A stretch of DNA of 64,000 nucleotides from Methylobacterium sp. 2A (GTDB taxonomy: Bacteria > Pseudomonadota > Alphaproteobacteria > Rhizobiales > Beijerinckiaceae), in the NCBI RefSeq assembly GCF_009806555.1, contig NZ_VUOK01000021.1:310001-374000 (forward strand), written 5' to 3'. Below are positions 36,043 through 46,139 of this stretch, piece by piece. The position numbers and the translations under genes were made by a program. The notes under the pieces are model-generated. The model saw nothing but the letters and a program-made list of their open reading frames with translations, had not been told where the DNA came from and did not search any database. Position 1 is the first letter of the stretch; every line of letters begins with the position of its first letter.

Positions 36043-36816
36043 TCAGGGCGCTCCGCGGCGGCCGGTCAGCCAGGAGGCGACCAGCACGGCCACGCTCACC
36101 AGCCCGATCAGCAAGGTCGAGGCGGCGTTGATCTCGGGATTCACGCCCAGCCGGACGCGGCTGTAGAGGCGCATCGGCAGCGTCGTCGAGCCCGGCCCCG
36201 AAACGAAGCTGGCGATGACCAGATCGTCGAGCGACAGCGTGAAGGCGAGAAGCATTCCGGCCGCCAAAGCCGGTGCGAGCAGCGGCAGGGTGATGGTCGT
36301 CAGCACCCGCATCGGCGATGCGCCGAGGTCGGCCGCGGCTTCCTCAAGGGATTGATCGAGGCCGCGCAGGCGCGCCGCCACCATCACGGCGACGAACCCC
36401 GTGCAGAAGGTCGCGTGCGCGATCACGATGGTGAGCAGGCTGCGGTCGAGCCCGATGCCGATGAACATCAGCAGGAGCGAGAGGCCGATCATCACCTCCG
36501 GCATCACGATCGGCCCGAGGACGAGGCCGGTGAAGAGCGCCCTTCCCCGGAAGCGGCGCTGCCGCTCCAGCACGAGCGCCGCCAGGGTCCCGAGGATCGT
36601 GGCGATCAGGCTCGCCGGAACGGCGACCTTCAGCGAGACCCAGGCCGAGGCGAGAAGGGGCGCGTCGGCGAACAAGGCCGCGTACCATTGGGTCGAGAAC
36701 CCGCCCCAGACCGTCACCAGCGGCGAGGCGTTGAACGAATAGCCGATCAGAACCAAGATCGGCGCGTAGAGGAAGGCGAGCCCGGCCACGAGGGCGGTGC
36801 GCGTCACCCAGGTCAC
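36043..36816 (-). CDS. potC: Polyamine/putrescine-type ABC transporter permease
   Basis: The protein has 257 residues with six predicted membrane helices. The EAA loop, EEAAADLGASPMRVLTTITLPLLAPAL, contacts the ATPase. TLSLDDLVIASFVSGPGSTTLPM is diagnostic of PotC/PotI-like permeases. It starts with GTG 36816 overlapping the end of potB by four bases. It is last in an operon that also has a Crp-like regulator, potA and potB. No potD-like binding protein lies in the operon. Confidence 0.92.
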   Translation of the reverse strand: MTWVTRTALVAGLAFLYAPILVLIGYSFNASPLVTVWGGFSTQWYAALFADAPLLASAWVSLKVAVPASLIATILGTLAALVLERQRRFRGRALFTGLVLGPIVMPEVMIGLSLLLMFIGIGLDRSLLTIVIAHATFCTGFVAVMVAARLRGLDQSLEEAAADLGASPMRVLTTITLPLLAPALAAGMLLAFTLSLDDLVIASFVSGPGSTTLPMRLYSRVRLGVNPEINAASTLLIGLVSVAVLVASWLTGRRGAP

Positions 36817-37718
36817 GGTTCCTGTCCCTCCCCCTCGCCCGCCTGCAGAGCGTCGCGGAACAGGACGACCGGGATGACGACGATGGCGAGGATCAGCACC
36901 GCGACCGCGGAGGCCAGCGGCCAGTCGCGGTTCGAGAAGAACTCGCTCCACAGGACCCGGCCGAGCATCAGGGTTTCGGAGCTTCCGAGCAGGTCCGGGA
37001 TGATGAATTCGCCGACCATGGGGATGAAGCACAGGGCGGCCCCGGCCACGATGCCGGGCAGGCTGAGCGGCAGCGTCACGCTCCAGAACACCCGCGTCGG
37101 CGAGGCGCCGAGATCCGCGGCGGCGTCCCGCAGGGTGGGATCGAGGCGGTTCATCACCGCGTAGAGCGGCAGCACCATGAAGGGCAGGTATGCGTAGACG
37201 AGGCCGATGATCACCGCGGCGTCGGTGTTGAGGAGGGTCAGCGGCGCACCGATCAGCCCGAGCCGGAGCAGCACGAGGTTGAGGAGCCCCTCCGGCTTCA
37301 GGATCGCGATCCAGGCGTAGACCCGGATCAGGAAGCTCGTCCAGAACGGGACGACCACGAGCGCCACGAGGACCGGCTGCCAACGCGACGGCGCCCGCGC
37401 CAGCGCGTAGGCCAGCGGCGTGCCGGCGGCGACGAGGATGACGCTGGCGAGCGCCGCGTAACCCAGGGAGCCGAGGGCGGCGTCGCGGTAGAACGGATCG
37501 GCGTAGAGGGTGGCGTAATTGTCGAGGTTGAGCGCTTCGAGAAAGCTCGACCAGCCATCGAGGCCGCCGCGCCAGTCGAGCACCGGCAGGTAGGGCGGTA
37601 TCGCGGTCGCCGGCTCCGACAGGCTGATCTTCAGCGTGATCGCGAAGGGCAGGAGGAAAAACGCCGCCAGCCATAGGAAGGGCGGCAGACGGAGCAGGCG
37701 GTGCGGCGTTCCGGTCAT
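36813..37718 (-). CDS. potB: Polyamine-type ABC transporter permease
   Basis: The protein has 301 residues with six membrane helices. The EAA loop is RDAAADLGASPTRVFWSVTLPLSLPGI, and VPFWTSFLIRVYAWIAILKPEGLLN is a hallmark of PotB/PotH. It pairs with potC. Its start overlaps potA by four bases (ATGA), and all genes of the unit are read leftwards. Confidence 0.93.
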   Translation of the reverse strand: MTGTPHRLLRLPPFLWLAAFFLLPFAITLKISLSEPATAIPPYLPVLDWRGGLDGWSSFLEALNLDNYATLYADPFYRDAALGSLGYAALASVILVAAGTPLAYALARAPSRWQPVLVALVVVPFWTSFLIRVYAWIAILKPEGLLNLVLLRLGLIGAPLTLLNTDAAVIIGLVYAYLPFMVLPLYAVMNRLDPTLRDAAADLGASPTRVFWSVTLPLSLPGIVAGAALCFIPMVGEFIIPDLLGSSETLMLGRVLWSEFFSNRDWPLASAVAVLILAIVVIPVVLFRDALQAGEGEGQEP

Positions 37719-38770
37719 GCCGGAAGGATCGCCGCTGCCTCGGCCGCGAAGCCGGCATGCGCCTCCGAACCCGGTGGTCCATCGCCGTCGGTCGGGCGGC
37801 CGCTCGCGCGCAGGATCGAGCCGTCCGGCAACCGGAGAGTCCGGCGCACGCGGTCGCCGAGGAACGTCGTCTCCGTGACGGTAGCCGGCAGCCCCGCCGT
37901 GCCGAGCACGAGATCCTCCGGGCGCACCGCCACGATCACCGCCGCACCCTCGGGCATCGCCGAGGTCAGGATCCCCCGAACCGGACCGTGCGCGGTCTCG
38001 ACCGAGCGGCCCTCACCCGCCTCGTCCGGGCCGAGGCGCCCCGGGATCAGGTTCACATCCCCGAGCAGCCCCGCCACGTACCGGTTGGCCGGCCGCCTGT
38101 AGAGCTCGGCCGGCGGCCCGATCTGGACCAACCGCCCGGCCTCCATCACGCCGATCCGGTCGGCGAGCATCATCGCCTCTTCCGGATCGTGGGTCACGAC
38201 CACGAAGGCGGTACCCAGGCGGCGCTGCACGGCGCGCAGCTCGCCCTGCGTCTCCTCGCGCAGGCCCCTGTCGAGGGCGCCGAGGGGTTCGTCGAGGAGC
38301 AGGAGCTTCGGCTCCCGGGCGAGCGCCCGGGCCAGGGCCACGCGCTGCCGCTGTCCGCCCGAGAGCGTCTCGGGACGGCGGTCGCCGAATGCGTCGAGAC
38401 GCACGAGCCGCAGCAGCTCCGCCACCCGCGCGGAGATCGCCGCCTTGCCCATCCCCTTGAGGCCGTAGCCGATATTCCGCGCCACGCTCATGTGCGGGAA
38501 CAGCGCGTAGGACTGGAACATCATGTTCACCGGGCGCCGATGCGGCGGCAATTCGGTGAGATCCTGCCCGCCCAACCGGATGCGGCCGGCGGTCGGTCGT
38601 TCGAATCCCGCGATCAGACGCAGCAGGGTGCTCTTGCCGCAGCCTGACGGGCCGAGCAGGCAGAAGAACTCGCCGGGTTCCAGCGCGAGCGTGACCGCAT
38701 CGACCGCCCGGTACGTCCCGAAGCTCTTGGTCAGGCCCTCCAGGATCAGGCGCGGCGGCGTGCCCGACAA
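37715..38770 (-). CDS. potA: Polyamine-type ABC transporter ATPase
   Basis: The protein has 351 residues. Walker A (LLGPSGCGKSTLLRLIAG), Q-loop (MFQSYALFPHMSV), signature (LSGGQRQRVALARALA), Walker B (LLLLDEPLGALD) and the H-loop (VVTHDPEEAMML) are all intact. The C-terminal TOBE-like domain includes EDLVLGTAGLP and TTFLGDRVRRTLRLPDG. There is no ATG in frame near the family start. TTG 38770 begins MSGTPPRLILEGLTKSFG and has GAGGA about 12 bases upstream, only a few bases after the regulator gene. It drives the PotB-PotC pair. Confidence 0.94.
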   Translation of the reverse strand: MSGTPPRLILEGLTKSFGTYRAVDAVTLALEPGEFFCLLGPSGCGKSTLLRLIAGFERPTAGRIRLGGQDLTELPPHRRPVNMMFQSYALFPHMSVARNIGYGLKGMGKAAISARVAELLRLVRLDAFGDRRPETLSGGQRQRVALARALAREPKLLLLDEPLGALDRGLREETQGELRAVQRRLGTAFVVVTHDPEEAMMLADRIGVMEAGRLVQIGPPAELYRRPANRYVAGLLGDVNLIPGRLGPDEAGEGRSVETAHGPVRGILTSAMPEGAAVIVAVRPEDLVLGTAGLPATVTETTFLGDRVRRTLRLPDGSILRASGRPTDGDGPPGSEAHAGFAAEAAAILPA

Positions 38771-38774
38771 GGGA

Positions 38775-39461
38775 TCAGGAATCCTCGCGCAACGCCTCGG
38801 CGACGCGCGCTTCGAGAAGATCCGGGCGGCGCAGCACCAGGGCGCCGCGGGTGCGGTCGACCAGCCCCTCGGCCGCCATGGCGGTGAATTCCCGGGTGAC
38901 CTGCTCGCGGCGGCAGCCGATCCGCGCCGCGAGCACGTGATGGTAGGGCGGCGGCGAGACCACCCGCTCGCCCGAGGCACCCGTCCGCGGCACCGAGAGA
39001 CGCAGCAGCTCGGCGTACAGACGATGCTTCAGATCGAGCAGCGCGTGCTCCATCAGCCGGGTATTCAGCTCGCGCACGCGCTTGGCCAGCAGGCGGAAAA
39101 GACGGTCGGCGATCGCCTCCGAGGCGAACACCATCTGCCGGAACACCGAAGCCGGCACCACGCAGACCTCGCCCCGGGTGAGCGCCGTGACATTCGCGGA
39201 GCGGCCGATGCCGTCGATCGCGGCGAGCTCCCCGAAGAACGCGCCGCCGCGCATTTCGCCGAGAATCACCTCCTTGCCGGACTGGGTGCGGTTCAGGATG
39301 CGCACCTCACCGGAGGCGATGAAGTAGACGTCGGTGGAGATGTCGTCGAAGTCGACCAGCACCTCGTTCTCGTCGAACCGGCGCCAATGGCAGCGGGATT
39401 CGTAGGCGCTGAGCTCGATGCCCGGATCCTTGAAGAAGGGAATCGTCCCCAGCCGCGCCAT
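38775..39461 (-). CDS. Crp/Fnr-family transcriptional regulator
   Basis: The protein has 228 residues from ATG 39461, which follows GAGGG. The cyclic-nucleotide-binding beta-roll includes VDFDDISTDVYFIASGEVRI and the phosphate-binding-cassette-like FFGELAAIDGIGRSANVTAL, so it may bind cAMP or a related ligand. The C-terminal helix-turn-helix is YHHVLAARIGCRREQVTREFTAMAAEG. Its stop lies four bases before the potA start, so it is the first gene of the transporter operon, and a local regulatory role is likely. No Fnr cysteines are seen. Confidence 0.92.
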   Translation of the reverse strand: MARLGTIPFFKDPGIELSAYESRCHWRRFDENEVLVDFDDISTDVYFIASGEVRILNRTQSGKEVILGEMRGGAFFGELAAIDGIGRSANVTALTRGEVCVVPASVFRQMVFASEAIADRLFRLLAKRVRELNTRLMEHALLDLKHRLYAELLRLSVPRTGASGERVVSPPPYHHVLAARIGCRREQVTREFTAMAAEGLVDRTRGALVLRRPDLLEARVAEALREDS

Positions 39462-39698
39462 CCGTACGGTTCCCTCAACGCCAGTCTGGCCTTCATCCCT
39501 GCCCAAACGGGTGCCGGCCACAGCTTTGGGGACGGGGGCAGCCCGGACACCGCCGCAACGGCGTTCCGACCATCGGGCCAACGCGATCGTGACCGTCGCG
39601 GGCGGGCCGGTCAAGCCAACCCTGCGTGAACACGAGTTTATTAGCGTGGATCAAGCTATCTGGGCTACACGCCGAGTCCGCCGCAGCGGGCGGTTCCG

Positions 39699-40625
39699 AT
39701 GCACCACGCCTTGTCGATCACACGTCCCAACCCCGATGCGGCCCCGTCGGCCCCGAAGCTCCAGGGCCGCCGGCTCCAGGCCACGTTGACGCTGCCGTTC
39801 GAACGGTCAGGCCGCAGCCTTCATTCCGGCCGATACGCCACGGTCCGCGTCTGCCCGGCCCCGGCGGATCACGGCATCGTCTTCCGCCGGCGGTTGGCGG
39901 ATGGCCGCGTCATCGACGTACCGGCCCTCTGGCGATACCGGGAATCGCAGCCTCTCTCCTCCGCGCTCCGGCACGAGGGCATTCTCGTCCGGACCATCGA
40001 GCATCTGATGGCGTCTTTGAGCGCCCTCCAGATCGACAATGCGCTGGCCGAGATCGACGCTGACGAGTTGCCGATCTTCGACGGCAGCGCCATTCCCTGG
40101 TGCGAGGCGATCCGCGCTGCCGGGCGGAGCGAGCAGCCACAAAGCTGCCGGTTCATGCGGGTGCTCCGCGCGGTCTCGGTCACAAGCGGGCGCCGGCATA
40201 TCCGGATCGAACCCGGTACCGGTCTCCACGTCACGGGGCATATCGAGTTGGCGCATTTCGGGTCGGTCGACTGGTCCGGCGCCATCACGCCCGAGACATT
40301 CGAGCACGACATCGCACCGTCGCGCAGCTTCGGCCGCTACGTGCGCGCCATGGCGGGGCGGACCTTCGGCTACGTCACGGGCAGGGATTTTCTGCAGGGC
40401 GTCTCGACCCGCTCGGCGGCGCTTCTCGTGCGCGATCGCGTGCTCGGCGGCATGCGCGTCCCGGGCGAGCCGGTCCGCCACCGTATGCTCGACCTCGTGG
40501 GCGACCTTGCCCTGACTGGCCATCCGGTCGAGGGACGGGTCACCGCCTGCCATACCGGGCATGAATTGAATCACGCCCTCGTCGCGGCGCTGATGCGCGA
40601 CCAGGCAGCCTGGGAGCTTGTTTGA
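39699..40625 (+). CDS. LpxC-like UDP-3-O-acyl-N-acetylglucosamine deacetylase
   Basis: The protein has 308 residues. LpxC removes the acetyl group from UDP-3-O-acyl-GlcNAc, the first committed step of lipid A synthesis, with zinc. Motifs are RTIEHLMASLSALQIDNALAE (zinc histidine), LPIFDGSAIPWCEAI, SRSFGRYVRAM and VRHRMLDLVGDLALTGHPVEG (zinc His and Asp), plus GHELNHALVAAL. The canonical gene normally sits at the end of the mur-fts cluster, which is not here, so this may be a paralogue. The N-terminal 20 residues, before RRLQATLTLPFERSG, lack obvious family resemblance. Confidence 0.85.
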   Translation: MHHALSITRPNPDAAPSAPKLQGRRLQATLTLPFERSGRSLHSGRYATVRVCPAPADHGIVFRRRLADGRVIDVPALWRYRESQPLSSALRHEGILVRTIEHLMASLSALQIDNALAEIDADELPIFDGSAIPWCEAIRAAGRSEQPQSCRFMRVLRAVSVTSGRRHIRIEPGTGLHVTGHIELAHFGSVDWSGAITPETFEHDIAPSRSFGRYVRAMAGRTFGYVTGRDFLQGVSTRSAALLVRDRVLGGMRVPGEPVRHRMLDLVGDLALTGHPVEGRVTACHTGHELNHALVAALMRDQAAWELV

Positions 40626-40640
40626 GACCCGGGCCGGCGG

Positions 40641-41708
40641 TCAGGCCGAGGCGCGCTGCGGCACGTCGCAAGCACCGGCGACCGCCGCGAAGGCCCGAAC
40701 GAGGTCGCCGTCGAGCTTGGGACCCATGGACTTCAGGATCGCATAGGCTTCCCCGGCCGACTTTGCCGCCTTGTAGGGCCGCGCCTCGATCAGCGCCGCG
40801 AAGATGTCCGAGATCGTGATCAACCGCACGAGATCGGGGATTTCCTTGTCGCGCAAGCCGTCCGGATAGCCCGAACCGTCGAGGTATTCGTGATGCGATC
40901 GGACGACCGCCAGGGTCAGGGGATCGTAGTTCTCGTTCACCAGCATGGCGTGGCCGATGGCCGGGTGGCGGTCCATCTCCCGCCGCTCCTCGGGTGTCAG
41001 CGGTGCCGGCTTGTTCAGGATGGCGCGCGGGATCTTCGCCTTCCCGATGTCATGGAGCAGCGCGCCTTTGACGAGATATCGTGAATCGGCCTCATTGAGC
41101 CCGAGGGTCCGCGCGAATTCGGCGGCCAAACCGGCGACGCTCAAGCAGTGGCGATGCGTGTTGTCGTCGAAATTCGCGACCACGGCCAGCCAGTCGCGGA
41201 CCTTGGTCTCGCGGATCGCCTGATTGACCAGCGCGGCGCCCGACTCGACGGTCGCCACATTGGGGGGTCCGTCGGCGCGGAAGATGGAGGCGAAGACGTC
41301 CCGGGCCGCCGTCGCCTGATCGTGCAGGCCGCCGCGCGTCGGTGTCCGTGCGACGCCGCCATCCGTCAGGCCGGCGACGGTATTCAGGAGCAGGGCATTC
41401 GCCGCCGAGGCCGGAAGCGCCCGCGTCGCGCCGAGGGCGGTCGCCTGAAGCTCGCCGCGGCCGAAATTGCCGTGGATGAGCATCAGGAAAGGGGTTTCGG
41501 GCCCACGCGCAAGGGTCAATGCGTGACGGAGGCGACGCACGGATTCCGAGGTCAGCGCACTGACATCGCTGATGATCAGACCGGCGCCCGCAGGCGGCGC
41601 GTCATCGCCGTAGAGGTCGTGCAGCAACGCGCGCTTATCGGCACCAAGATTCCGCGCCAAACGTTGGCCACGGCTCATGTCGTCGGTGAGAATCAGAGTC
41701 AGATGCAA
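40641..41708 (-). CDS. HD-GYP domain protein with degenerate receiver-like N-terminus
   Basis: The protein has 355 residues. It starts with TTG 41708, preceded by AAGGAG eight bases upstream; no ATG serves. Residues 1-115 resemble a response-regulator receiver, with ISDVSALTSESV perhaps carrying the phospho-acceptor aspartate, but the usual conserved lysine appears absent. HD-GYP follows: HRHCLSVAGLAAEFARTLGL, KGALLHDIGKAKIP (HDxGK), and VRSHHEYLDGSGYPDGLRD (HHExxDGxGYP), with the remaining residues DIFAALIEARPYKAA. These domains hydrolyse cyclic di-GMP. It is on its own between an LpxC-like gene and a gene-free region. Confidence 0.9.
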   Translation of the reverse strand: MHLTLILTDDMSRGQRLARNLGADKRALLHDLYGDDAPPAGAGLIISDVSALTSESVRRLRHALTLARGPETPFLMLIHGNFGRGELQATALGATRALPASAANALLLNTVAGLTDGGVARTPTRGGLHDQATAARDVFASIFRADGPPNVATVESGAALVNQAIRETKVRDWLAVVANFDDNTHRHCLSVAGLAAEFARTLGLNEADSRYLVKGALLHDIGKAKIPRAILNKPAPLTPEERREMDRHPAIGHAMLVNENYDPLTLAVVRSHHEYLDGSGYPDGLRDKEIPDLVRLITISDIFAALIEARPYKAAKSAGEAYAILKSMGPKLDGDLVRAFAAVAGACDVPQRASA

Positions 41709-42011
41709 GACTCGACTCCTTCCAATCCCGCGCCAAGTCCAGCTTCGTCAGATTTCTGCGGGACAATCCACAGGACATAACGACGCCTTGCTCTGCAGGC
41801 TTGTCCGCTGTCGTACATCGGATGGGCGTTGCACAGTCAAATCGGCTCCAGGGGTGAATTTGCTTCGGGAAGAATGCGAATTCGTTAATGCGTTGCCCCG
41901 CGATGCAGCCTGCGGTTGCGGCGTCAGCAATCGGACGGTTCCGGGCGTCGGAAATCGCTCGGACTACCGGCGGCGCTTGCCTCTCCGCTTTCGGACGGCC
42001 AGAACGCCGCC
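41709..42011. other. Intergenic stretch of 303 bases
   Basis: No gene is supported here. It separates the HD-GYP start from the ABC-F start and must hold both promoters. A few less GC-rich patches (around 41840-41900, such as GCGAATTCGTTAATGCG) are visible. No repeat or RNA is evident. Confidence 0.4.
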
Positions 42012-43877
42012 ATGCTGCGCGTCAACGACCTCACTTACCGCATCGGCGACCGCCTGATTCTCGACTCGGCGAGCTTCACCATCCCGGAGGGCGCGCGTGT
42101 CGGCCTCGTCGGGCGGAACGGCGCCGGCAAGACCACGCTGTTCAAGGCCATCCTCGGTGACCTGCCGGTGGACGCGAAGGCGGTCTCGTTGCCCAAGGGG
42201 ATGCGGATTGGCGCCGTCGCGCAGGAAGCCCCGGCCGGCCCGGAGACGCTGCACGCCGTCGTGCTCGCGGCCGACACCGAGCGCGCCCGGCTGATGGCGG
42301 AGGCCGAGACCGCCGACGGTCTGCGCCGCGCCGAGATCGAGACGCGGCTGGTCGATATCGGCGCCCACTCGGCGCCGGCCCGCGCCGCCGCGATTCTGCA
42401 CGGCCTCGGCTTCGACGCCGCCGCGCAGGCGCGTCCCTGCTCGGACTTCTCCGGCGGCTGGCGCATGCGGGTGGCGCTCGCCGCCGTGCTGTTCTCCGAG
42501 CCCGACCTGCTCCTCCTCGACGAGCCGACCAACTACCTCGACATCGAGGGCACGCTCTGGCTCTACGATTACCTCGAACGCTACCCGCGGACCGCGATCA
42601 TCATCAGTCACGATCGCGACCTGCTCGACACATCCGTCGACCACATCCTGCATCTCGACCGGGGTAAGCTGACGATCTATCGCGGCGGCTACACCAGCTT
42701 CGCCAAGCAGCTCTCCGAGAAGCGGATTCTTCAGGCCAAGGCGAAGGCCAAGCAGGACGCCGAGCGGGCGCATCTGCAGAGCTTCATCGACCGGTTCAAG
42801 GCCAAGGCCACCAAGGCGCGCCAGGCGCAGTCGCGGATGAAGCGCCTCGCCAAGATGGAGCCGATCGCCGCGCTCCTCGAGGACGACGTGCCGGTGATCC
42901 ATCTGCCGAGCCCCGAGAAGCCGCTGTCGCCGCCGATCGTCGCGATGGAACGGGTGAAGGCCGGCTACGGTGACCGGATCGTGCTCACGGGCCTCGATCT
43001 CAGCCTCGCGCCGGACGACCGCGTGGCTCTGCTCGGCGCCAACGGCAACGGCAAATCGACCTTCTGCAAGCTGATCGGCGGCCGGCTCGGACCGCTCGCC
43101 GGCGAGGTGAAGCGCTCGTCCAAGATGGAGGTCGCGTATTTCGCCCAGCACCAGCTCGACGAGCTGCGCCCGTCCGAGAGCGCCTACGCCCATGTCCGGA
43201 CCCTGATGCCGGACGTGCCCGAAGCCAAGGTGCGCGCGGCCACCGCCCGCCTCGGCTTCGGCGCCAACAAGGCCGACACGCCCGTGGAAAAACTCTCGGG
43301 CGGCGAGAAGGCGCGGCTGCTGATGGGGCTCGCAGCCTTCCACGGGCCGCATCTCCTGATCCTCGACGAGCCGACCAACCACCTCGATATCGAGAGCCGG
43401 CAGGCGCTGGTCGAGGCGATCAACGACTACGAGGGCGCCGTCATCCTGGTCTCGCACGACCGTTTCCTCGTCGAGGCCTGCGCCGACCGGCTGTGGCTGG
43501 TGGCGGACGGCACGGTGAAGACGTTCGACGGCGACATGGACGATTACCGGCGGCTCGTCCTGTCCGGCCCGGACCGCGAGGCTGGGCGCGAAGCGGAGCC
43601 GGCCGGCGGCCAGAAGGCCGAGGCGCGCCGGGCCGGGGTCGAGCGTCGCGCCTCGCTCGCGCCCCTGCGCAAGCGTCTGGAAGCGATCGAGGCGCGCATG
43701 GCGAAGCTCACCGCCGCCATCCAGAAGATCGACGCCGCCCTGGAGGATGGCTCCGCCTTCCGGGAGAACGCCGCCAAGGCCGGCGAGATCGCCAAGATGC
43801 GCGCGGACGCGGCCAGCGCGCTGGCCGCAGCCGAGGAAGAGTGGCTCGACGTGAGCACCGAGATCGAGGCAGCCTGA
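42012..43877 (+). CDS. ABC-F family ATPase
   Basis: The protein has 621 residues and no membrane domain. It has two ABC domains: Walker A GRNGAGKTTLFK with signature FSGGWRMRVALAAVLF, and Walker A GANGNGKSTFCK with signature LSGGEKARLLMGLAAF. The linker between them (about 230-310) has the ABC-F P-site-tRNA-interaction character (KQDAERAHLQSFIDRFKAKATK). A basic coiled-coil tail of about 80 residues ends the protein. ABC-F proteins act on the ribosome, as translation or antibiotic-resistance factors. It is closest in type to Uup/YheS-like housekeeping members. Confidence 0.95.
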   Translation: MLRVNDLTYRIGDRLILDSASFTIPEGARVGLVGRNGAGKTTLFKAILGDLPVDAKAVSLPKGMRIGAVAQEAPAGPETLHAVVLAADTERARLMAEAETADGLRRAEIETRLVDIGAHSAPARAAAILHGLGFDAAAQARPCSDFSGGWRMRVALAAVLFSEPDLLLLDEPTNYLDIEGTLWLYDYLERYPRTAIIISHDRDLLDTSVDHILHLDRGKLTIYRGGYTSFAKQLSEKRILQAKAKAKQDAERAHLQSFIDRFKAKATKARQAQSRMKRLAKMEPIAALLEDDVPVIHLPSPEKPLSPPIVAMERVKAGYGDRIVLTGLDLSLAPDDRVALLGANGNGKSTFCKLIGGRLGPLAGEVKRSSKMEVAYFAQHQLDELRPSESAYAHVRTLMPDVPEAKVRAATARLGFGANKADTPVEKLSGGEKARLLMGLAAFHGPHLLILDEPTNHLDIESRQALVEAINDYEGAVILVSHDRFLVEACADRLWLVADGTVKTFDGDMDDYRRLVLSGPDREAGREAEPAGGQKAEARRAGVERRASLAPLRKRLEAIEARMAKLTAAIQKIDAALEDGSAFRENAAKAGEIAKMRADAASALAAAEEEWLDVSTEIEAA

Positions 43878-43883
43878 AAACCC

Positions 43884-45230
<1,347 letters not shown>

Positions 45231-45248
45231 TCACAGCAGCTTATAGTT

Positions 45249-45265
45249 CTGAAGGGAGGCTTCAG
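45249..45265. promoter_or_regulatory. Palindrome CTGAAG-N5-CTTCAG covering the dgdR ribosome binding site
   Basis: A perfect six-base inverted repeat encloses GGAGG, the likely Shine-Dalgarno of dgdR (ATG 45274). Bound regulator or a short hairpin could limit translation or transcription of dgdR. It lies in the 88-base region between dgdA and dgdR. Confidence 0.5.
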
Positions 45266-45273
45266 GGACGCTG

Positions 45274-46128
45274 ATGGTACGCAGCCTCGACATCGACCTG
45301 CTGCGCAGCTTCGCGAGCGTCGCGGAGACAGGTGCGCTCAGCCGCGCAGCGGGCCGGATCGGCCGCAGCCAAGCCGCGCTCAGCATGCAGATGAAGCGGC
45401 TGGAGGATCTGGTCGGGCAGCCACTTCTGACGCGGACGGGCCGTGGCGTCGTGTTGACCGTGCCCGGTGAGCGCCTGCTGATCCATGCCCGGCGCATCCT
45501 GTCCGCGCACGACGACGCCCTGGCGGAACTCTCCGGCGGGAGCCTCAGCGGCAGTCTGCGGTTCGGCTGTCCGGACGATTACGCGCAGGCTTTTCTGCCG
45601 GCCCTGCTGCGCGGCTTCGCTCAGCATCATCCGGCGGCGGCGATCGAGGTGATCTGCGCATCGACGCCGCGTCTTCAGGCGCAACTCGATCGCGGTGGCC
45701 TCGACCTCGCCCTCGTCTCGGTGCCACTTGCGACCGAGCGCCCGCTCCTGCGGCGCGAGGATCTCGTCTGGGTGGTGCCGCGCGACAAAGCCTCACTCTG
45801 GGCTGTTCCCATCCCCCTGGCCCTGGGCGATCCAGATACGCTCGATCATCGCGCTGCCCTCGCCGCCCTCGACCGCGCCGGTCACAGCTACCGGATCGCC
45901 TATGCCAGCGGCAGTCTGTCCGGTCTGCTCGCCGTGGTCCGATCCGGCCAAGCAATTGCCGTTCTGACCCGCTCCGCCGTTCCGGCAGACTTGCGGATCC
46001 TGACGTCCACCAGAGGGTTACCGCCGCTCCCGCGGATCGGCATCACCCTCCGGATCGCGGAGCGCCACGCCTCGCCCTTGGCGCGCGCTTTCGCCAGACA
46101 TGTCGAAGCAGTCCTGCCCGATGTGTAG
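45274..46128 (+). CDS. dgdR: LysR-family regulator of dgdA (DgdR-like)
   Basis: The protein has 284 residues. The winged helix-turn-helix is LDIDLLRSFASVAETGALSRAAGRIGRSQAALSMQMKRLE in the first 50 residues, and the effector domain follows (GSLRFGCPDDYAQAFLPALL). Divergent arrangement with dgdA copies the Burkholderia dgdA-dgdR pair, where DgdR represses dgdA and dialkylglycine relieves it. The ribosome binding site is embedded in a palindrome. Confidence 0.88.
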   Translation: MVRSLDIDLLRSFASVAETGALSRAAGRIGRSQAALSMQMKRLEDLVGQPLLTRTGRGVVLTVPGERLLIHARRILSAHDDALAELSGGSLSGSLRFGCPDDYAQAFLPALLRGFAQHHPAAAIEVICASTPRLQAQLDRGGLDLALVSVPLATERPLLRREDLVWVVPRDKASLWAVPIPLALGDPDTLDHRAALAALDRAGHSYRIAYASGSLSGLLAVVRSGQAIAVLTRSAVPADLRILTSTRGLPPLPRIGITLRIAERHASPLARAFARHVEAVLPDV

Positions 46129-46139
46129 ATCAGCGCGGA

